Of a stretch of DNA of 64,000 nt, positions 8,601 to 16,310 are shown one piece after another. The DNA comes from Chitinophaga ginsengisegetis (GTDB taxonomy: Bacteria > Bacteroidota > Bacteroidia > Chitinophagales > Chitinophagaceae): positions 558,001 to 622,000 of the forward strand of contig NZ_FUZZ01000002.1 in NCBI RefSeq assembly GCF_900168065.1, given 5' to 3'. Both the position numbers and the translations under genes were made by a program. Numbering within the stretch: position 1 is the stretch's first letter; each line of letters begins with the position of its first letter. The notes beneath the pieces were generated by a model. It had not been told where the DNA came from. It saw only the letters and a program-made list of their open reading frames with translations, and ran no database searches.

Positions 8601-8630
8601 GTTATATTTTGTGATTATATGCACGTTTAC

Positions 8631-8747
8631 CTATCCTCCATACTGGTGGCTAATAATGACAACGACGATAATCACGACCTTCGTGATAGCCCAGTTGAGC
8701 TGAGGTACGATGTGATTAAGTTTTATATTGTCTTTATTTACCCACAT
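8631..8747 (-). CDS. ilvE leader peptide, Val/Ile-rich (38 aa)
   Basis: The peptide starts MWVNKDNIKLNHIVPQL and contains the run KVVIIVVVII (nine consecutive Val or Ile codons at 8652-8678) shortly before its stop. It begins about 24 bases after the proposed transcription start and ends 31 bases before the terminator hairpin. A ribosome stalled on the Val/Ile codons would leave GGAGGA (8634-8639) free to form the antiterminator; one that reaches the stop codon would cover it and let the terminator form. A longer frame starting at 8819 exists, but that start lies upstream of the promoter. A perfect 6-bp hairpin inside the ORF (8671-8676 with 8682-8687) could act as a pause signal. Confidence 0.85.
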   Translation of the reverse strand: MWVNKDNIKLNHIVPQLNWAITKVVIIVVVIISHQYGG

Positions 8748-8776
8748 GGAGGTGCTTATTTTCTTTAGCGTTTCTA

Positions 8777-8807
8777 CAAAAGTATTCGTGAAAAAAATAA
8801 AAAACAA
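8777..8807 (-). promoter_or_regulatory. Promoter of the ilvE leader
   Basis: TTG (8805-8807) and TACTTTTG (8777-8784) on the minus strand are 20 bases apart and match the Bacteroidota -33 and TAnnTTTG -7 elements. Transcription would start near 8771, giving a leader RNA of about 235 bases before ilvE. Bases 8808-8969 upstream are AT-rich and show no gene. Confidence 0.65.
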
Positions 8808-8969
8808 CAACACACCCAATATTTAGTAAAAAATTAATCACATTAAGGGTTTTTGAAAATATTTAAAAAAAGAAGGCAATAGTTACGCATTTTCTAAACA
8901 AATCGTATGATCCTTATAAATTAATCTACCAGTTTTGTGTACAAAAGACGCGGATTAGGGGTATTTGGC

Positions 8970-9000
8970 AAAAAAATCCCGGTGCAGGAAGCACCGGGAT
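8970..9000 (-). terminator. Terminator of the kinase/nucleotidyltransferase pair
   Basis: A perfect 10-bp stem (ATCCCGGTGC with GCACCGGGAT) and a 5-base loop are followed on the minus strand by seven T. Confidence 0.92.
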
Positions 9001-9003
9001 AAA

Positions 9004-9060
9004 ATGATTTCATTTCATTTACTGTTCACGTTCTAAAAAATGATTTCATTTACTGTTCAC
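9004..9060. repeat. Short direct duplication at the 3' end of the kinase gene
   Basis: The string ATGATTTCATTTACTGTTCAC ends the kinase gene near 9040-9060 and appears again just downstream at 9004-9029 with an extra CATTT. It looks like a small local duplication that includes the stop codon region. Confidence 0.75.
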
Positions 9061-10147
9061 TTGTTACGTTGACATGCAGGCATTTGTCGATGATATCCTG
9101 CAGTACTGTTTCTTTTTCCATGAGCCGCTGCAGTAAAACCAGCTGATTTTTTGCGCGGTCGTAATTGTGTGCCGGATACTTGATGGGATAATATACATCA
9201 CCGTTCAGATAATCGGTGAGGAAGCGTATCCCCTGCATGTAGATCATAAACTTCCCGGCAAAGAACAGTTGTTCTTTTTCTACTTTTGTCAAAGTACCGC
9301 CAATCTCTGCGAGATACCCCTGCATAAGGGCTTCGTAGTATTCTTCGCGGATAACGATCTGGCTGAAATCCCTTTCTTCTTCAGACACGGGGCAAACATA
9401 AGTGCGTACCATGTCACCGAGGTCTGAGATGATTTTTCCGGGCATCAGGGTATCCAGGTCACATACACAAATACCTTCATAAGTATCCTTGTTGAGCAAT
9501 ACGTTATTGATTTTGGTATCGTGGTGCATCAGATGGTCCCTGAATTCAGGATTTGTTTTCAGCTGTTCATACGTTACTGCGATGTCAGAATAGCGGAGGA
9601 AATCTTCAATCATCTCTTCTGCTGCAACTTTCCGGTCTTCCTTTGCCGTTCGGATAGCCTCCTGGAAGGCGCTGTACCGAAGGGTCAGGTTGTGAAAGTT
9701 TGGAATCGAAGCTTTAAACGGCTTCAGGTCAATTCCCGAAAGGTAACTGGCGAGGCGGCCAAATTGTTTGGCTGCTTCATACGCCTGCTTTGGGTTGTCG
9801 GCCTGGTCTACCGTTACGGAATCCGCAATAAAAGGGATCAATCTCCAGTATTCGTTGTCAATTACAAAGAGCTCTTCCCCGTTAACCGTGGGGATCGGCG
9901 TAATAAACAGATAGCCGGGATGATGAACTGCCAGATAATCCGCTGCCATTCTCTGGTTGGCGGCGATAATTCCTGGTTCCTTAAACACGTTTACATTGAT
10001 CTTTTGTAAAACGTATCTACTGCCGTCCTGCTTTTTTTCTAACAAAAAAGTGTTGTTGATGTGTCCTGATCCAAATTTTCGGACATTTAATCCTTCAGGC
10101 TCAAGTCCAAAAGCCTGAAGGATCTTTTTGTTGGGTTTTATTTCCAT
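9050..10147 (-). CDS. Aminoglycoside-phosphotransferase-fold sugar kinase, NahK-like
   Basis: The 365-residue protein has the kinase-like APH fold. Near the N-terminus is the nucleotide loop region FGSGHINNTFLL; the catalytic loop is LMHHDTKINNVLLN (Asp as base, Asn for metal), followed by the metal-binding CVCDLDTLMPG and the DLGDMVRTYV segment. This pattern fits N-acetylhexosamine 1-kinase (NahK) and relatives, which make hexosamine 1-phosphates. The gene overlaps the upstream nucleotidyltransferase by 10 bases, so both are made together; that suggests a two-step salvage from free sugar to NDP-sugar. The exact sugar is an inference. Small-molecule choline-type kinases share the fold. Confidence 0.8.
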   Translation of the reverse strand: MEIKPNKKILQAFGLEPEGLNVRKFGSGHINNTFLLEKKQDGSRYVLQKINVNVFKEPGIIAANQRMAADYLAVHHPGYLFITPIPTVNGEELFVIDNEYWRLIPFIADSVTVDQADNPKQAYEAAKQFGRLASYLSGIDLKPFKASIPNFHNLTLRYSAFQEAIRTAKEDRKVAAEEMIEDFLRYSDIAVTYEQLKTNPEFRDHLMHHDTKINNVLLNKDTYEGICVCDLDTLMPGKIISDLGDMVRTYVCPVSEEERDFSQIVIREEYYEALMQGYLAEIGGTLTKVEKEQLFFAGKFMIYMQGIRFLTDYLNGDVYYPIKYPAHNYDRAKNQLVLLQRLMEKETVLQDIIDKCLHVNVTSEQ

Positions 10148-11040
10148 AAATTGTCTGGATATTCTCCATTCTCAACCAGCGCCGACAAGCTGGCCTGCAC
10201 GCCCGGTGCATCTTCTTTGTAAGTAACGCCAAACCATTTTGCACTGGTTGGGATTACTTTTACCTGGCCAATACCACGGCGGGTAAATTCATCGGCTACA
10301 ATCGTAATAAAGAACTCCGATTTAGGATTGCTGCTGTTTTTTTCCAGGAATTCACTGAAAAGGCCCTGGCTCAGTTCAAATACGCTCGGATGAAATCCCC
10401 AGAAGTTCATGGATACCGGCGTGTTGGCTGGTAACGGATGTTTGCTGCCATCTGCTTCTTCATAAACGATCTGGTTGTTTTCAGCGTATATCTTGGTCCT
10501 TTCGTTGATAGCCGCCAGGTTACCGTCTGCGCTTACTTCGCATACACCGCGGGATACAGAACCGTGCTCACTGATAGTTTTGCCCAGTTCATAACCTACC
10601 ACGCTGTATACATCAGGTTTGCAGTCGTTGTTCAGGAAAGCCGCCATTTTAACGAAAGCATCGGTACCATAGAAATCATCTGCATTGATCACTGCAAATG
10701 GCTCATTGATAGCGTTTTTGGCGCAAAGAACGGCGTGGGCAGTACCCCACGGCTTAGTCCTTTCGGCCGGCACCGCATGATCTCCTAAAAAAGCATCCAT
10801 TTCCTGGTATACAAAATCAACAGCCACGCGGCCTTTGAGCTTTGGTTCAAAGATTTCCTTGAACTCAGCCGCAAAATTCTCGCGGATGATGAACACTATT
10901 TTTCCAAAACCGGCGCTGATAGCGTCGTAAATAGAGTAGTCAACGATAGTTTCACCGCTGGGGCCAAATTGCTGGATTTGCTTTAAACTTCCGTAGCGGC
11001 TGGCCATACCGGCCGCCAAAATCAATAAAGTCGGTTGCAT
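10138..11040 (-). CDS. NDP-sugar pyrophosphorylase / sugar-1-phosphate nucleotidyltransferase
   Basis: The protein (300 residues) belongs to the GT-A-fold nucleotidyltransferases. The signature LILAAGMASRYGSLKQIQQFGPSGETIVDYSIYDA gives the nucleotide-binding G-x-G-x-R region, and VINADDFYGTDAF gives the metal-binding Asp. It resembles the UTP-glucose-1-phosphate uridylyltransferase group but with a longer insertion. It is the first gene of a two-gene unit with the NahK-like kinase, ending at the terminator 8970-9000, and diverges from the fucosidase at 11172. Likely role: converting the kinase's sugar 1-phosphate to an NDP-sugar for cell envelope or glycan use. Substrate not determinable from sequence alone. 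Confidence 0.82.
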   Translation of the reverse strand: MQPTLLILAAGMASRYGSLKQIQQFGPSGETIVDYSIYDAISAGFGKIVFIIRENFAAEFKEIFEPKLKGRVAVDFVYQEMDAFLGDHAVPAERTKPWGTAHAVLCAKNAINEPFAVINADDFYGTDAFVKMAAFLNNDCKPDVYSVVGYELGKTISEHGSVSRGVCEVSADGNLAAINERTKIYAENNQIVYEEADGSKHPLPANTPVSMNFWGFHPSVFELSQGLFSEFLEKNSSNPKSEFFITIVADEFTRRGIGQVKVIPTSAKWFGVTYKEDAPGVQASLSALVENGEYPDNLWK

Positions 11041-11171
11041 TTTTCTGATATTAGTTTTATAAGTGTCAACTATTTACCTAAAAATATCGGCGCTAAATTT
11101 AATCATTAAAACTATTTTCACACTTTCTTTTTGTAGTAACACCCTTTTTTAAAGATTAATTAAACTGAACA

Positions 11172-12512
11172 ATGAAGAGATTATTAGTGCTGGTAGCCTT
11201 TGCCATGCAGCTTCTTACGGCTGCCCATGCGCAACAGAAAACAAATCCGGATGACATCAAAGAAAAAATGCAGTGGTTCTCCGATGCCAAACTGGGCATT
11301 TTTATTCACTGGGGCATCTATTCCGTCAAAGGAATCGATGAATCCTGGTCGTTCCACAACAAAAAAATATCCTACCCCGATTACATGCAACAGCTGAAAG
11401 GCTTTACTGCAAATAATTACAACCCGCAGGCATGGGCCGACCTCATCAAAGAATCCGGCGCCCGCTATGCGGTAATGACCACCAAACACCACGATGGCGT
11501 GGCGCTGTGGGACAGCAAATACAGTAAACTGGATGTTGCTAACAGTACGCCGGCGAAAAGAGACGTGCTCACCCCGTTCTACGCGGCTTTGCGGCGCGAT
11601 AGTATCAAATGTGGTGCCTATTTCTCCCTGATCGACTGGAGCCACAACGATTATCCGCAGTTTCTGAAAGACAGCAACCGCTACGAAATCAAAGCCCAGC
11701 CCGAAAGATGGCAACGCTTCCTCAAATATTATGAAGGACAAATGGCCGAAGTAATGACGAAGTTCAACCCGGACCTGTGGTGGTTTGACGGCGACTGGGA
11801 ACACTCCGCCGAAGAATGGGAAGCACCCAAAATGCGACAAATGCTCACCTCCCATAATCCCAACACCATTATCAACGGACGCCTCCAGGGTTACGGCGAC
11901 TATGAAACCCCGGAACAGAACTTCCCCGTGTCGCGCCCGAAGTACCACTGGTGGGAGCTTTGCATGACCATCAACAACAACTGGGGATGGCAGCCACAAG
12001 ACAACAACTGGAAAACGCCCTTCGAAATTATCACCATCTTCGTGGACGCCGTGAGCAATGGCGGTAACCTCCTGCTCGATATAGGTCCCAAAGCCGATGG
12101 CAGCATTCCTGAAGAAGAAGTACATATGCTGAAAGAACTGGGCGCCTGGAACAAACGCAACGGCGAAGCGGTGTTCAATACCATCGGTGGTATTCCGCAG
12201 GGACACTTCTATGGCCCCACCACCCTCTCCAAAGATTCCAGCACCCTCTACCTGTTCCTGCCTGCTAAAACCAGCGGCCAGGTAATGGTGAAGGGCCTCT
12301 CCAATAAAATTGAAAGCATCACCGTACTGGGCAACAACAGCCAGCTGACCCACAAGGTAGTTGGCAAAATTTCCTGGAGCCCTGTACCCGGACTGGTATT
12401 TATAGACGTACCGGAAAATGTACACGATAAATACATCACGGTGCTGAAAGTGAAGCTGGATAAGGCTGTGAAGCTGTACAGAGGCCAGGGCGGTTTCCTC
12501 ACCAACGATTAA
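11172..12512 (+). CDS. Alpha-L-fucosidase, glycoside hydrolase family 29, secreted
   Basis: This 446-residue enzyme has a signal peptide (MKRLLVLVAFAMQLLTAAHA, cleavage before QQ) and so acts in the periplasm or beyond. GH29 features are clear: WFSDAKLGIFIHWGIYSV at the start of the barrel, ARYAVMTTKHHDGVALWDS, and the catalytic nucleophile aspartate in LWWFDGDWE near residue 206. The C-terminal part from about residue 340 is a beta-sandwich region. It releases terminal L-fucose from glycans. It is divergent from the NDP-sugar gene pair, which may be fortuitous or reflect host-glycan sugar use. A terminator follows. Confidence 0.93.
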   Translation: MKRLLVLVAFAMQLLTAAHAQQKTNPDDIKEKMQWFSDAKLGIFIHWGIYSVKGIDESWSFHNKKISYPDYMQQLKGFTANNYNPQAWADLIKESGARYAVMTTKHHDGVALWDSKYSKLDVANSTPAKRDVLTPFYAALRRDSIKCGAYFSLIDWSHNDYPQFLKDSNRYEIKAQPERWQRFLKYYEGQMAEVMTKFNPDLWWFDGDWEHSAEEWEAPKMRQMLTSHNPNTIINGRLQGYGDYETPEQNFPVSRPKYHWWELCMTINNNWGWQPQDNNWKTPFEIITIFVDAVSNGGNLLLDIGPKADGSIPEEEVHMLKELGAWNKRNGEAVFNTIGGIPQGHFYGPTTLSKDSSTLYLFLPAKTSGQVMVKGLSNKIESITVLGNNSQLTHKVVGKISWSPVPGLVFIDVPENVHDKYITVLKVKLDKAVKLYRGQGGFLTND

Positions 12513-12536
12513 TAAGCGATTTTGATTTTATCTTTG

Positions 12537-12580
12537 GGGAGATGAGAGCTGCCGTATGCTTTCATCTCCCTGATCTTTTT
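12537..12580 (+). terminator. Terminator after the fucosidase
   Basis: GGGAGATGA (12537-12545) pairs with TCATCTCCC (12562-12570), followed by a stretch ending in five T at 12576-12580. Its position argues that the next gene starts at 12605, not at the in-frame ATG inside the hairpin at 12542. Confidence 0.7.
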
Positions 12581-12604
12581 ATCGCCTTATCACTTAACCG
12601 CTGC

Positions 12605-13489
12605 ATGATTTCTTACAACAACATTACCCTCGAATCTTTTCAAACCACCTGGCTGCCGGAGCATATTCACGCTGCCATGCTGCGTTTGGATAAAATTCAC
12701 CCGGAGGTATCAGGCAATAAGTGGTTTAAGCTTAAATACAACATTGCGGCGGCTAAGGCCAATAACAACACCGGCATCCTTACCTATGGCGGCGCTTACT
12801 CCAATCATATTGCAGCCACCGCGCTGGCCTGTAAGGAAGCGGCTTTGCCCTGCACAGGTATTATCCGGGGGGAAGAACATAACGGCCAGTTGAATCATAC
12901 GCTTCAAACCGCGGAAAACAATGGCATGAAGCTCGTTTTCGTTAGCCGGGAGGATTATCGCAATGATAAAGACGGCGAAACTGTATATCCCGGTTATCAT
13001 GTTGTTCCTGAAGGCGGTCACAACGCCCTGGGCGCCAAAGGCTGTGAAGAGATCCTTTCCATCTTCCCCACAACAAACTATACACATATCCTCTGTGCAG
13101 TAGGCACAGGCACTACGCTTGCTGGCCTCATCAACAGTGCCGCACCACATCAGCAGATAATTGGCATTCCTGTGCTGAAAGGCGCACAGTACCTTGAAAA
13201 AGAAGTTACTGATCTATTGCATCCCAATAATACCACCCGCTGGCAGTTATTATACGAACACCACGGTGGAGGCTATGCAAAGAAATCACCGGCACTTATA
13301 GATTTTATCAATACTATTTACAAAGAAACAGGCATCCCGACAGATATTATTTACACCGGCAAATTGGTAATGGCCTTTCGTGATCTGGTCCAGCAGGGCT
13401 ACTTTCCGGCCAACAGCAACATATTGCTGATACACAGCGGTGGCCTCCAGGGCAATCTTTCCCTCCCTCCCGGCGTTCTATCCTTTTAA
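12605..13489 (+). CDS. PLP-dependent ACC deaminase / D-cysteine desulfhydrase family enzyme
   Basis: The 294-residue protein is a fold-type II PLP enzyme. The PLP lysine is K39 in SGNKWFKLKYN; LTYGGAYSNHIAATA is the substrate/phosphate loop that precedes it in the family, and VGTGTTLAGL binds the cofactor phosphate. Members of this COG2515 group act as 1-aminocyclopropane-1-carboxylate deaminases or, more often in bacteria, D-cysteine desulfhydrases. The sequence does not tell these apart. I rejected the in-frame ATG at 12542 because it lies inside the fucosidase terminator and adds a non-homologous 21-residue extension. Confidence 0.85.
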   Translation: MISYNNITLESFQTTWLPEHIHAAMLRLDKIHPEVSGNKWFKLKYNIAAAKANNNTGILTYGGAYSNHIAATALACKEAALPCTGIIRGEEHNGQLNHTLQTAENNGMKLVFVSREDYRNDKDGETVYPGYHVVPEGGHNALGAKGCEEILSIFPTTNYTHILCAVGTGTTLAGLINSAAPHQQIIGIPVLKGAQYLEKEVTDLLHPNNTTRWQLLYEHHGGGYAKKSPALIDFINTIYKETGIPTDIIYTGKLVMAFRDLVQQGYFPANSNILLIHSGGLQGNLSLPPGVLSF

Positions 13490-13518
13490 AAACTGTTCAT
13501 TATATTTGAACGGTAGTG

Positions 13519-13526
13519 TATTTTTG
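13519..13526 (+). promoter_or_regulatory. Possible -7 promoter box (TATTTTTG)
   Basis: TATTTTTG matches TAnnTTTG and lies 30 bases upstream of the start at 13557. A second match, TATATTTG, is at 13501-13508. No convincing -33 element was found for the first. Confidence 0.4.
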
Positions 13527-13556
13527 CCAACTTTAAGAGCTCACGGAATAATCAGT

Positions 13557-14288
13557 ATGAAGCAGATTGTGCGTATAACATTTGTTATTGGAATTTTTTT
13601 ATTGACCGGATTTGCAGGAAAGGCTCAGACACAGGAGTTTGTGCCACCTGTGCTGCCTAATTTTACCGCTTCTATTAAAACCGGTAGAATACAACTGGAC
13701 TGGATCTCCGGCTTCACACAGGTAAAAGAAATTGGTGTACAGCGCTCGCTCGACAGCGTGCTGAACTTTAATACCATTGGTTACGCCAGCTATCCTACTC
13801 AAACAAGGAACGCCTATCTCGATAATAAACCGTTACCGGGCAGCAACTACTACCGCCTCTTTATCTTATTCACCAACGGACGCTTCATGTACAGCAAAAC
13901 CATACTGGCCTTGTCCGACAGCACTATCCGCGCGGATCAGAAATTACAGTATGCCGATATCATGGATGCTTCAAGAGGACTGAGAGGCAAAGAACAGGAA
14001 AACAGGGAGCCGGAAAGAGCCTCCTGGCATCCCTCCAACTACATCTACACTACCGCCGATGGTAATATCAACATAAAACTGCCGGATGCTCCACAAAAGA
14101 AATACTCCGTTAAGTTTTATGAAGCCAACGGCACCTTCCTTTTTGATATAGACCAGGTAAAAGGCCCTTCCCTCATTTTAGAGAAAGCCATTTTCATGCA
14201 TGCCGGGTGGTTCAACTTCGAAATATTCGAGGATGGGAAATTAAAGGAGAAATGGAACCTGTTTATTCCACTGAACTATAAAATGTAA
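13557..14288 (+). CDS. Secreted protein of unknown function with fibronectin-III-like region
   Basis: Not recognised as a named family. The 243-residue product has a clear signal peptide (MKQIVRITFVIGIFLLTGFAGKAQ). Residues about 30-125 look like a fibronectin type III-type beta-sandwich (IQLDWISG...VQRSLDSVLNFNTIGYA...NYYRLFILFTNGRFMYSKTIL), a module typical of Bacteroidota exported proteins. The middle (about 140-165) is charged and probably flexible, and the C-terminus is a second beta-rich region ending IPLNYKM. There is no lipobox and no T9SS sorting tail. It ends 2 bases from the convergent lipB. Confidence 0.7.
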   Translation: MKQIVRITFVIGIFLLTGFAGKAQTQEFVPPVLPNFTASIKTGRIQLDWISGFTQVKEIGVQRSLDSVLNFNTIGYASYPTQTRNAYLDNKPLPGSNYYRLFILFTNGRFMYSKTILALSDSTIRADQKLQYADIMDASRGLRGKEQENREPERASWHPSNYIYTTADGNINIKLPDAPQKKYSVKFYEANGTFLFDIDQVKGPSLILEKAIFMHAGWFNFEIFEDGKLKEKWNLFIPLNYKM

Positions 14289-14290
14289 CA

Positions 14291-15001
14291 CTACACCATT
14301 TCAGCGTTGAACACTTCGCCGAAATGTTTGCTCAGCTTAGCTTTTACTTCTTCCAGGCTTACCGGCTTTCCCACTTCTTTATCGAGTGAGGCTACCTGCT
14401 TGTCGGCAATGCCACAGGCGATGATGTTATTGAAGTAATCCATAAGGGTATTCACATTCAGCGCAAAGCCATGCATGGTTACCCAGCGGCTGCAACGTAC
14501 GCCCATGGCGCATATTTTACGGGCCTTCGTTTTATCGTGCGGATCCAGCCATACGCCGGTTTCCCCGGAAGAACGGTCGCCGGTTACGCCATACTCCGCC
14601 AACGTGCGGATGATCACCTCTTCCAGGCAGCGCAGGTATTTGCCGATATCTGTAAAGAAATTTTCGAGATCCAGGATAGGATAACCCACCACCTGGCCGG
14701 GACCGTGAAACGTAATATCTCCGCCACGGTTGGTAGGCACAAAGCCTATCCCCTGCTCCTGCAGCTCCTGTTGGGAGATCAGCAGGTTTTCCATATGACC
14801 GCTTTTACCAATGGTATACACGGGAGGATGTTCGCAAAACAAGAGGTAGTTGGTAGTAGCCTTTGGCAACTGATCGGCCACCCTGGTTTTCAACTGCACA
14901 TTTTCCTTCAGCAACTGCTCCTGGTAATCCCAGGCAGCCTGGTAGTCTATTACGCCGAGGTCTCTTACTACAATCTTCTGCTTTACTTTGTCCATGATCA
15001 T
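14291..15001 (-). CDS. lipB: Octanoyl-[ACP]:protein N-octanoyltransferase
   Basis: LipB moves octanoyl from ACP to lipoyl domains of 2-oxoacid dehydrogenases and GcvH in lipoic acid synthesis. The diagnostic stretch NRGGDITFHGPGQVVGYPI is present, along with the conserved lysine region ARKICAMGVRCSRWVTMHGFALNVN and the catalytic cysteine in NNIIACGI. I chose the Met at 15001 (236 residues) because an exact TACCTTTG promoter box lies at 15022-15029; an upstream in-frame Met at 15055 would be before that promoter. A Met two codons downstream is also possible. The gene is divergent from rluD. Confidence 0.93.
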   Translation of the reverse strand: MIMDKVKQKIVVRDLGVIDYQAAWDYQEQLLKENVQLKTRVADQLPKATTNYLLFCEHPPVYTIGKSGHMENLLISQQELQEQGIGFVPTNRGGDITFHGPGQVVGYPILDLENFFTDIGKYLRCLEEVIIRTLAEYGVTGDRSSGETGVWLDPHDKTKARKICAMGVRCSRWVTMHGFALNVNTLMDYFNNIIACGIADKQVASLDKEVGKPVSLEEVKAKLSKHFGEVFNAEMV

Positions 15002-15021
15002 ATTGGTCTTTTTCAGCTGCG

Positions 15022-15029
15022 CAAAGGTA
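15022..15029 (-). promoter_or_regulatory. -7 promoter box of lipB (TACCTTTG)
   Basis: An exact TAnnTTTG match on the minus strand, followed by CGC, 20 bases upstream of the lipB start at 15001. No clear -33 element. Confidence 0.55.
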
Positions 15030-15090
15030 CGCCAAATCGCTGTGATACGGAACATTTGCCCACAGGGCTGCTAAACTGCCAACTAAGCTT

Positions 15091-15098
15091 TACCTTTG
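15091..15098 (+). promoter_or_regulatory. -7 promoter box of the rluD-like gene (TACCTTTG)
   Basis: An exact TAnnTTTG match on the plus strand, 15 bases upstream of the ATG at 15114, giving a leader of only about 10 bases. Confidence 0.55.
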
Positions 15099-15113
15099 CA
15101 AAAAATTATATTG

Positions 15114-16187
15114 ATGGCTGAAGAATTGCTGGAACTGGAAGATGAGCTGGAAAACGGGGATGGCAGCGAGGAATTATATGAAAAGATTAATATGGTGGTC
15201 GACAAAGGTCAGGACCCTATCCGTATTGATAAATTCCTTACTAACCGCATAGAAGGCGCCACCCGCAATAAGATCCAACAGGCCCTGGATGGCGAACTGG
15301 TATTGGTGAACGATAAACCCGTGAAGGCCAATTACAAGATCCGGCCGCTGGACAGGATCGTTGTGTTTTCCAACCGGAACCCGGAAAATACCGATATCAT
15401 TCCACAAGAACTACCGCTGAATATTGTATTTGAAGACGACGATATTATGATCATCGACAAACCCGCCGGCCTGGTAGTACATCCCGGCTGCGGCAACCGC
15501 GATGGTACACTGGTAAACGGCCTCTCGTGGTACCTGGGCGATAAAACCCAGGCTACAGAGCCGGAAATTCCCCGTTTCGGACTGGTACACCGCATCGATA
15601 AAAATACCAGCGGGTTGCTGGTCATCGCCAAATCCGAGAAAGCGATGAACGACCTGGCCAAACAATTCTTTGATCACACCGTACATCGCCGCTACATTGC
15701 GCTGGTGTGGGGCGATTTTGAGGAAGATGAAGGCACGGTGGTAGCCCACGTAGGCCGCCATCAACGCTTACGTAAGATCATGGACGCATATCCCGATGGT
15801 GAATACGGCAAAGAAGCTATCACCCACTACCGCGTACTGGAAAGGTTTAATTATGTAACCATGATTGAATGCCGCCTCGAAACCGGCCGCACCCACCAGA
15901 TCCGCGTACACATGCAGCATATCGGCCACTCCCTGTTTAATGATGAAACCTATGGTGGTAACCGCATCGTTAAAGGAACCGTATATACGAAGTACAAACA
16001 GTTTGTGGAAAACTGCTTTAATATCATGCCCCGTCATGCCCTGCATGCACAACAGCTGGGCTTCATACATCCCCGCACCCGCGAGCAGATGTACTTTGAA
16101 AGCAACTTACCTTCCGACTTTACGGCCGTACTGGAAAAGTGGAAAAGATACATCGCGGCCAGGCCACTGAAAGAGGATGAAGAATAA
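15114..16187 (+). CDS. rluD: 23S rRNA pseudouridine synthase, RluA/RluD family
   Basis: RluD-type enzymes isomerise uridines in helix 69 of 23S rRNA. The 357 residues contain an acidic N-terminus (EELLELEDELENGDG), an S4 RNA-binding domain (about 30-95: IRIDKFLTNRIEGATRNKIQQAL) and the catalytic domain with the nucleophile D162 in LVHRIDKNTSGLLVIAK, then the ETGRTHQIRVHMQHIGH motif. Start at 15114 was chosen over a TTG at 15096 because of the ATG and promoter spacing. The specific uridines cannot be assigned with certainty, so rluD versus rluC is by overall similarity and the acidic N-terminal extension is common in this phylum. Confidence 0.9.
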   Translation: MAEELLELEDELENGDGSEELYEKINMVVDKGQDPIRIDKFLTNRIEGATRNKIQQALDGELVLVNDKPVKANYKIRPLDRIVVFSNRNPENTDIIPQELPLNIVFEDDDIMIIDKPAGLVVHPGCGNRDGTLVNGLSWYLGDKTQATEPEIPRFGLVHRIDKNTSGLLVIAKSEKAMNDLAKQFFDHTVHRRYIALVWGDFEEDEGTVVAHVGRHQRLRKIMDAYPDGEYGKEAITHYRVLERFNYVTMIECRLETGRTHQIRVHMQHIGHSLFNDETYGGNRIVKGTVYTKYKQFVENCFNIMPRHALHAQQLGFIHPRTREQMYFESNLPSDFTAVLEKWKRYIAARPLKEDEE

Positions 16188-16198
16188 CTTACACCCGG

Positions 16199-16226
16199 TT
16201 TTAGCGGGGAATTGTCTCCGCTAAAA
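16199..16226 (+). terminator. Hairpin after the rluD-like gene
   Basis: TTTTAGCGGGGA (16199-16210) pairs with TCTCCGCTAAAA (16215-16226), one wobble, loop ATTG. The U-rich tail is weak (tcatctt), so termination may be partial. Confidence 0.55.
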
Positions 16227-16310
16227 TCATCTTCTCACAAAAATCATATTTATTATTATAAATATTCTACATGTTTAGGTTATCTTAGCGGCAATTACCC
16301 ATGTCATTGC

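Noticed and set aside
8748..8819. Longer start (62 codons) for the ilvE leader ORF
   Set aside because: The start at 8819 lies upstream of the predicted promoter; the 38-codon form starting at 8747 fits the transcript.
11184..12425. 413-codon frame opposite the fucosidase
   Set aside because: Antisense shadow of the GH29 gene; no domain, His/Phe/Val-heavy composition.
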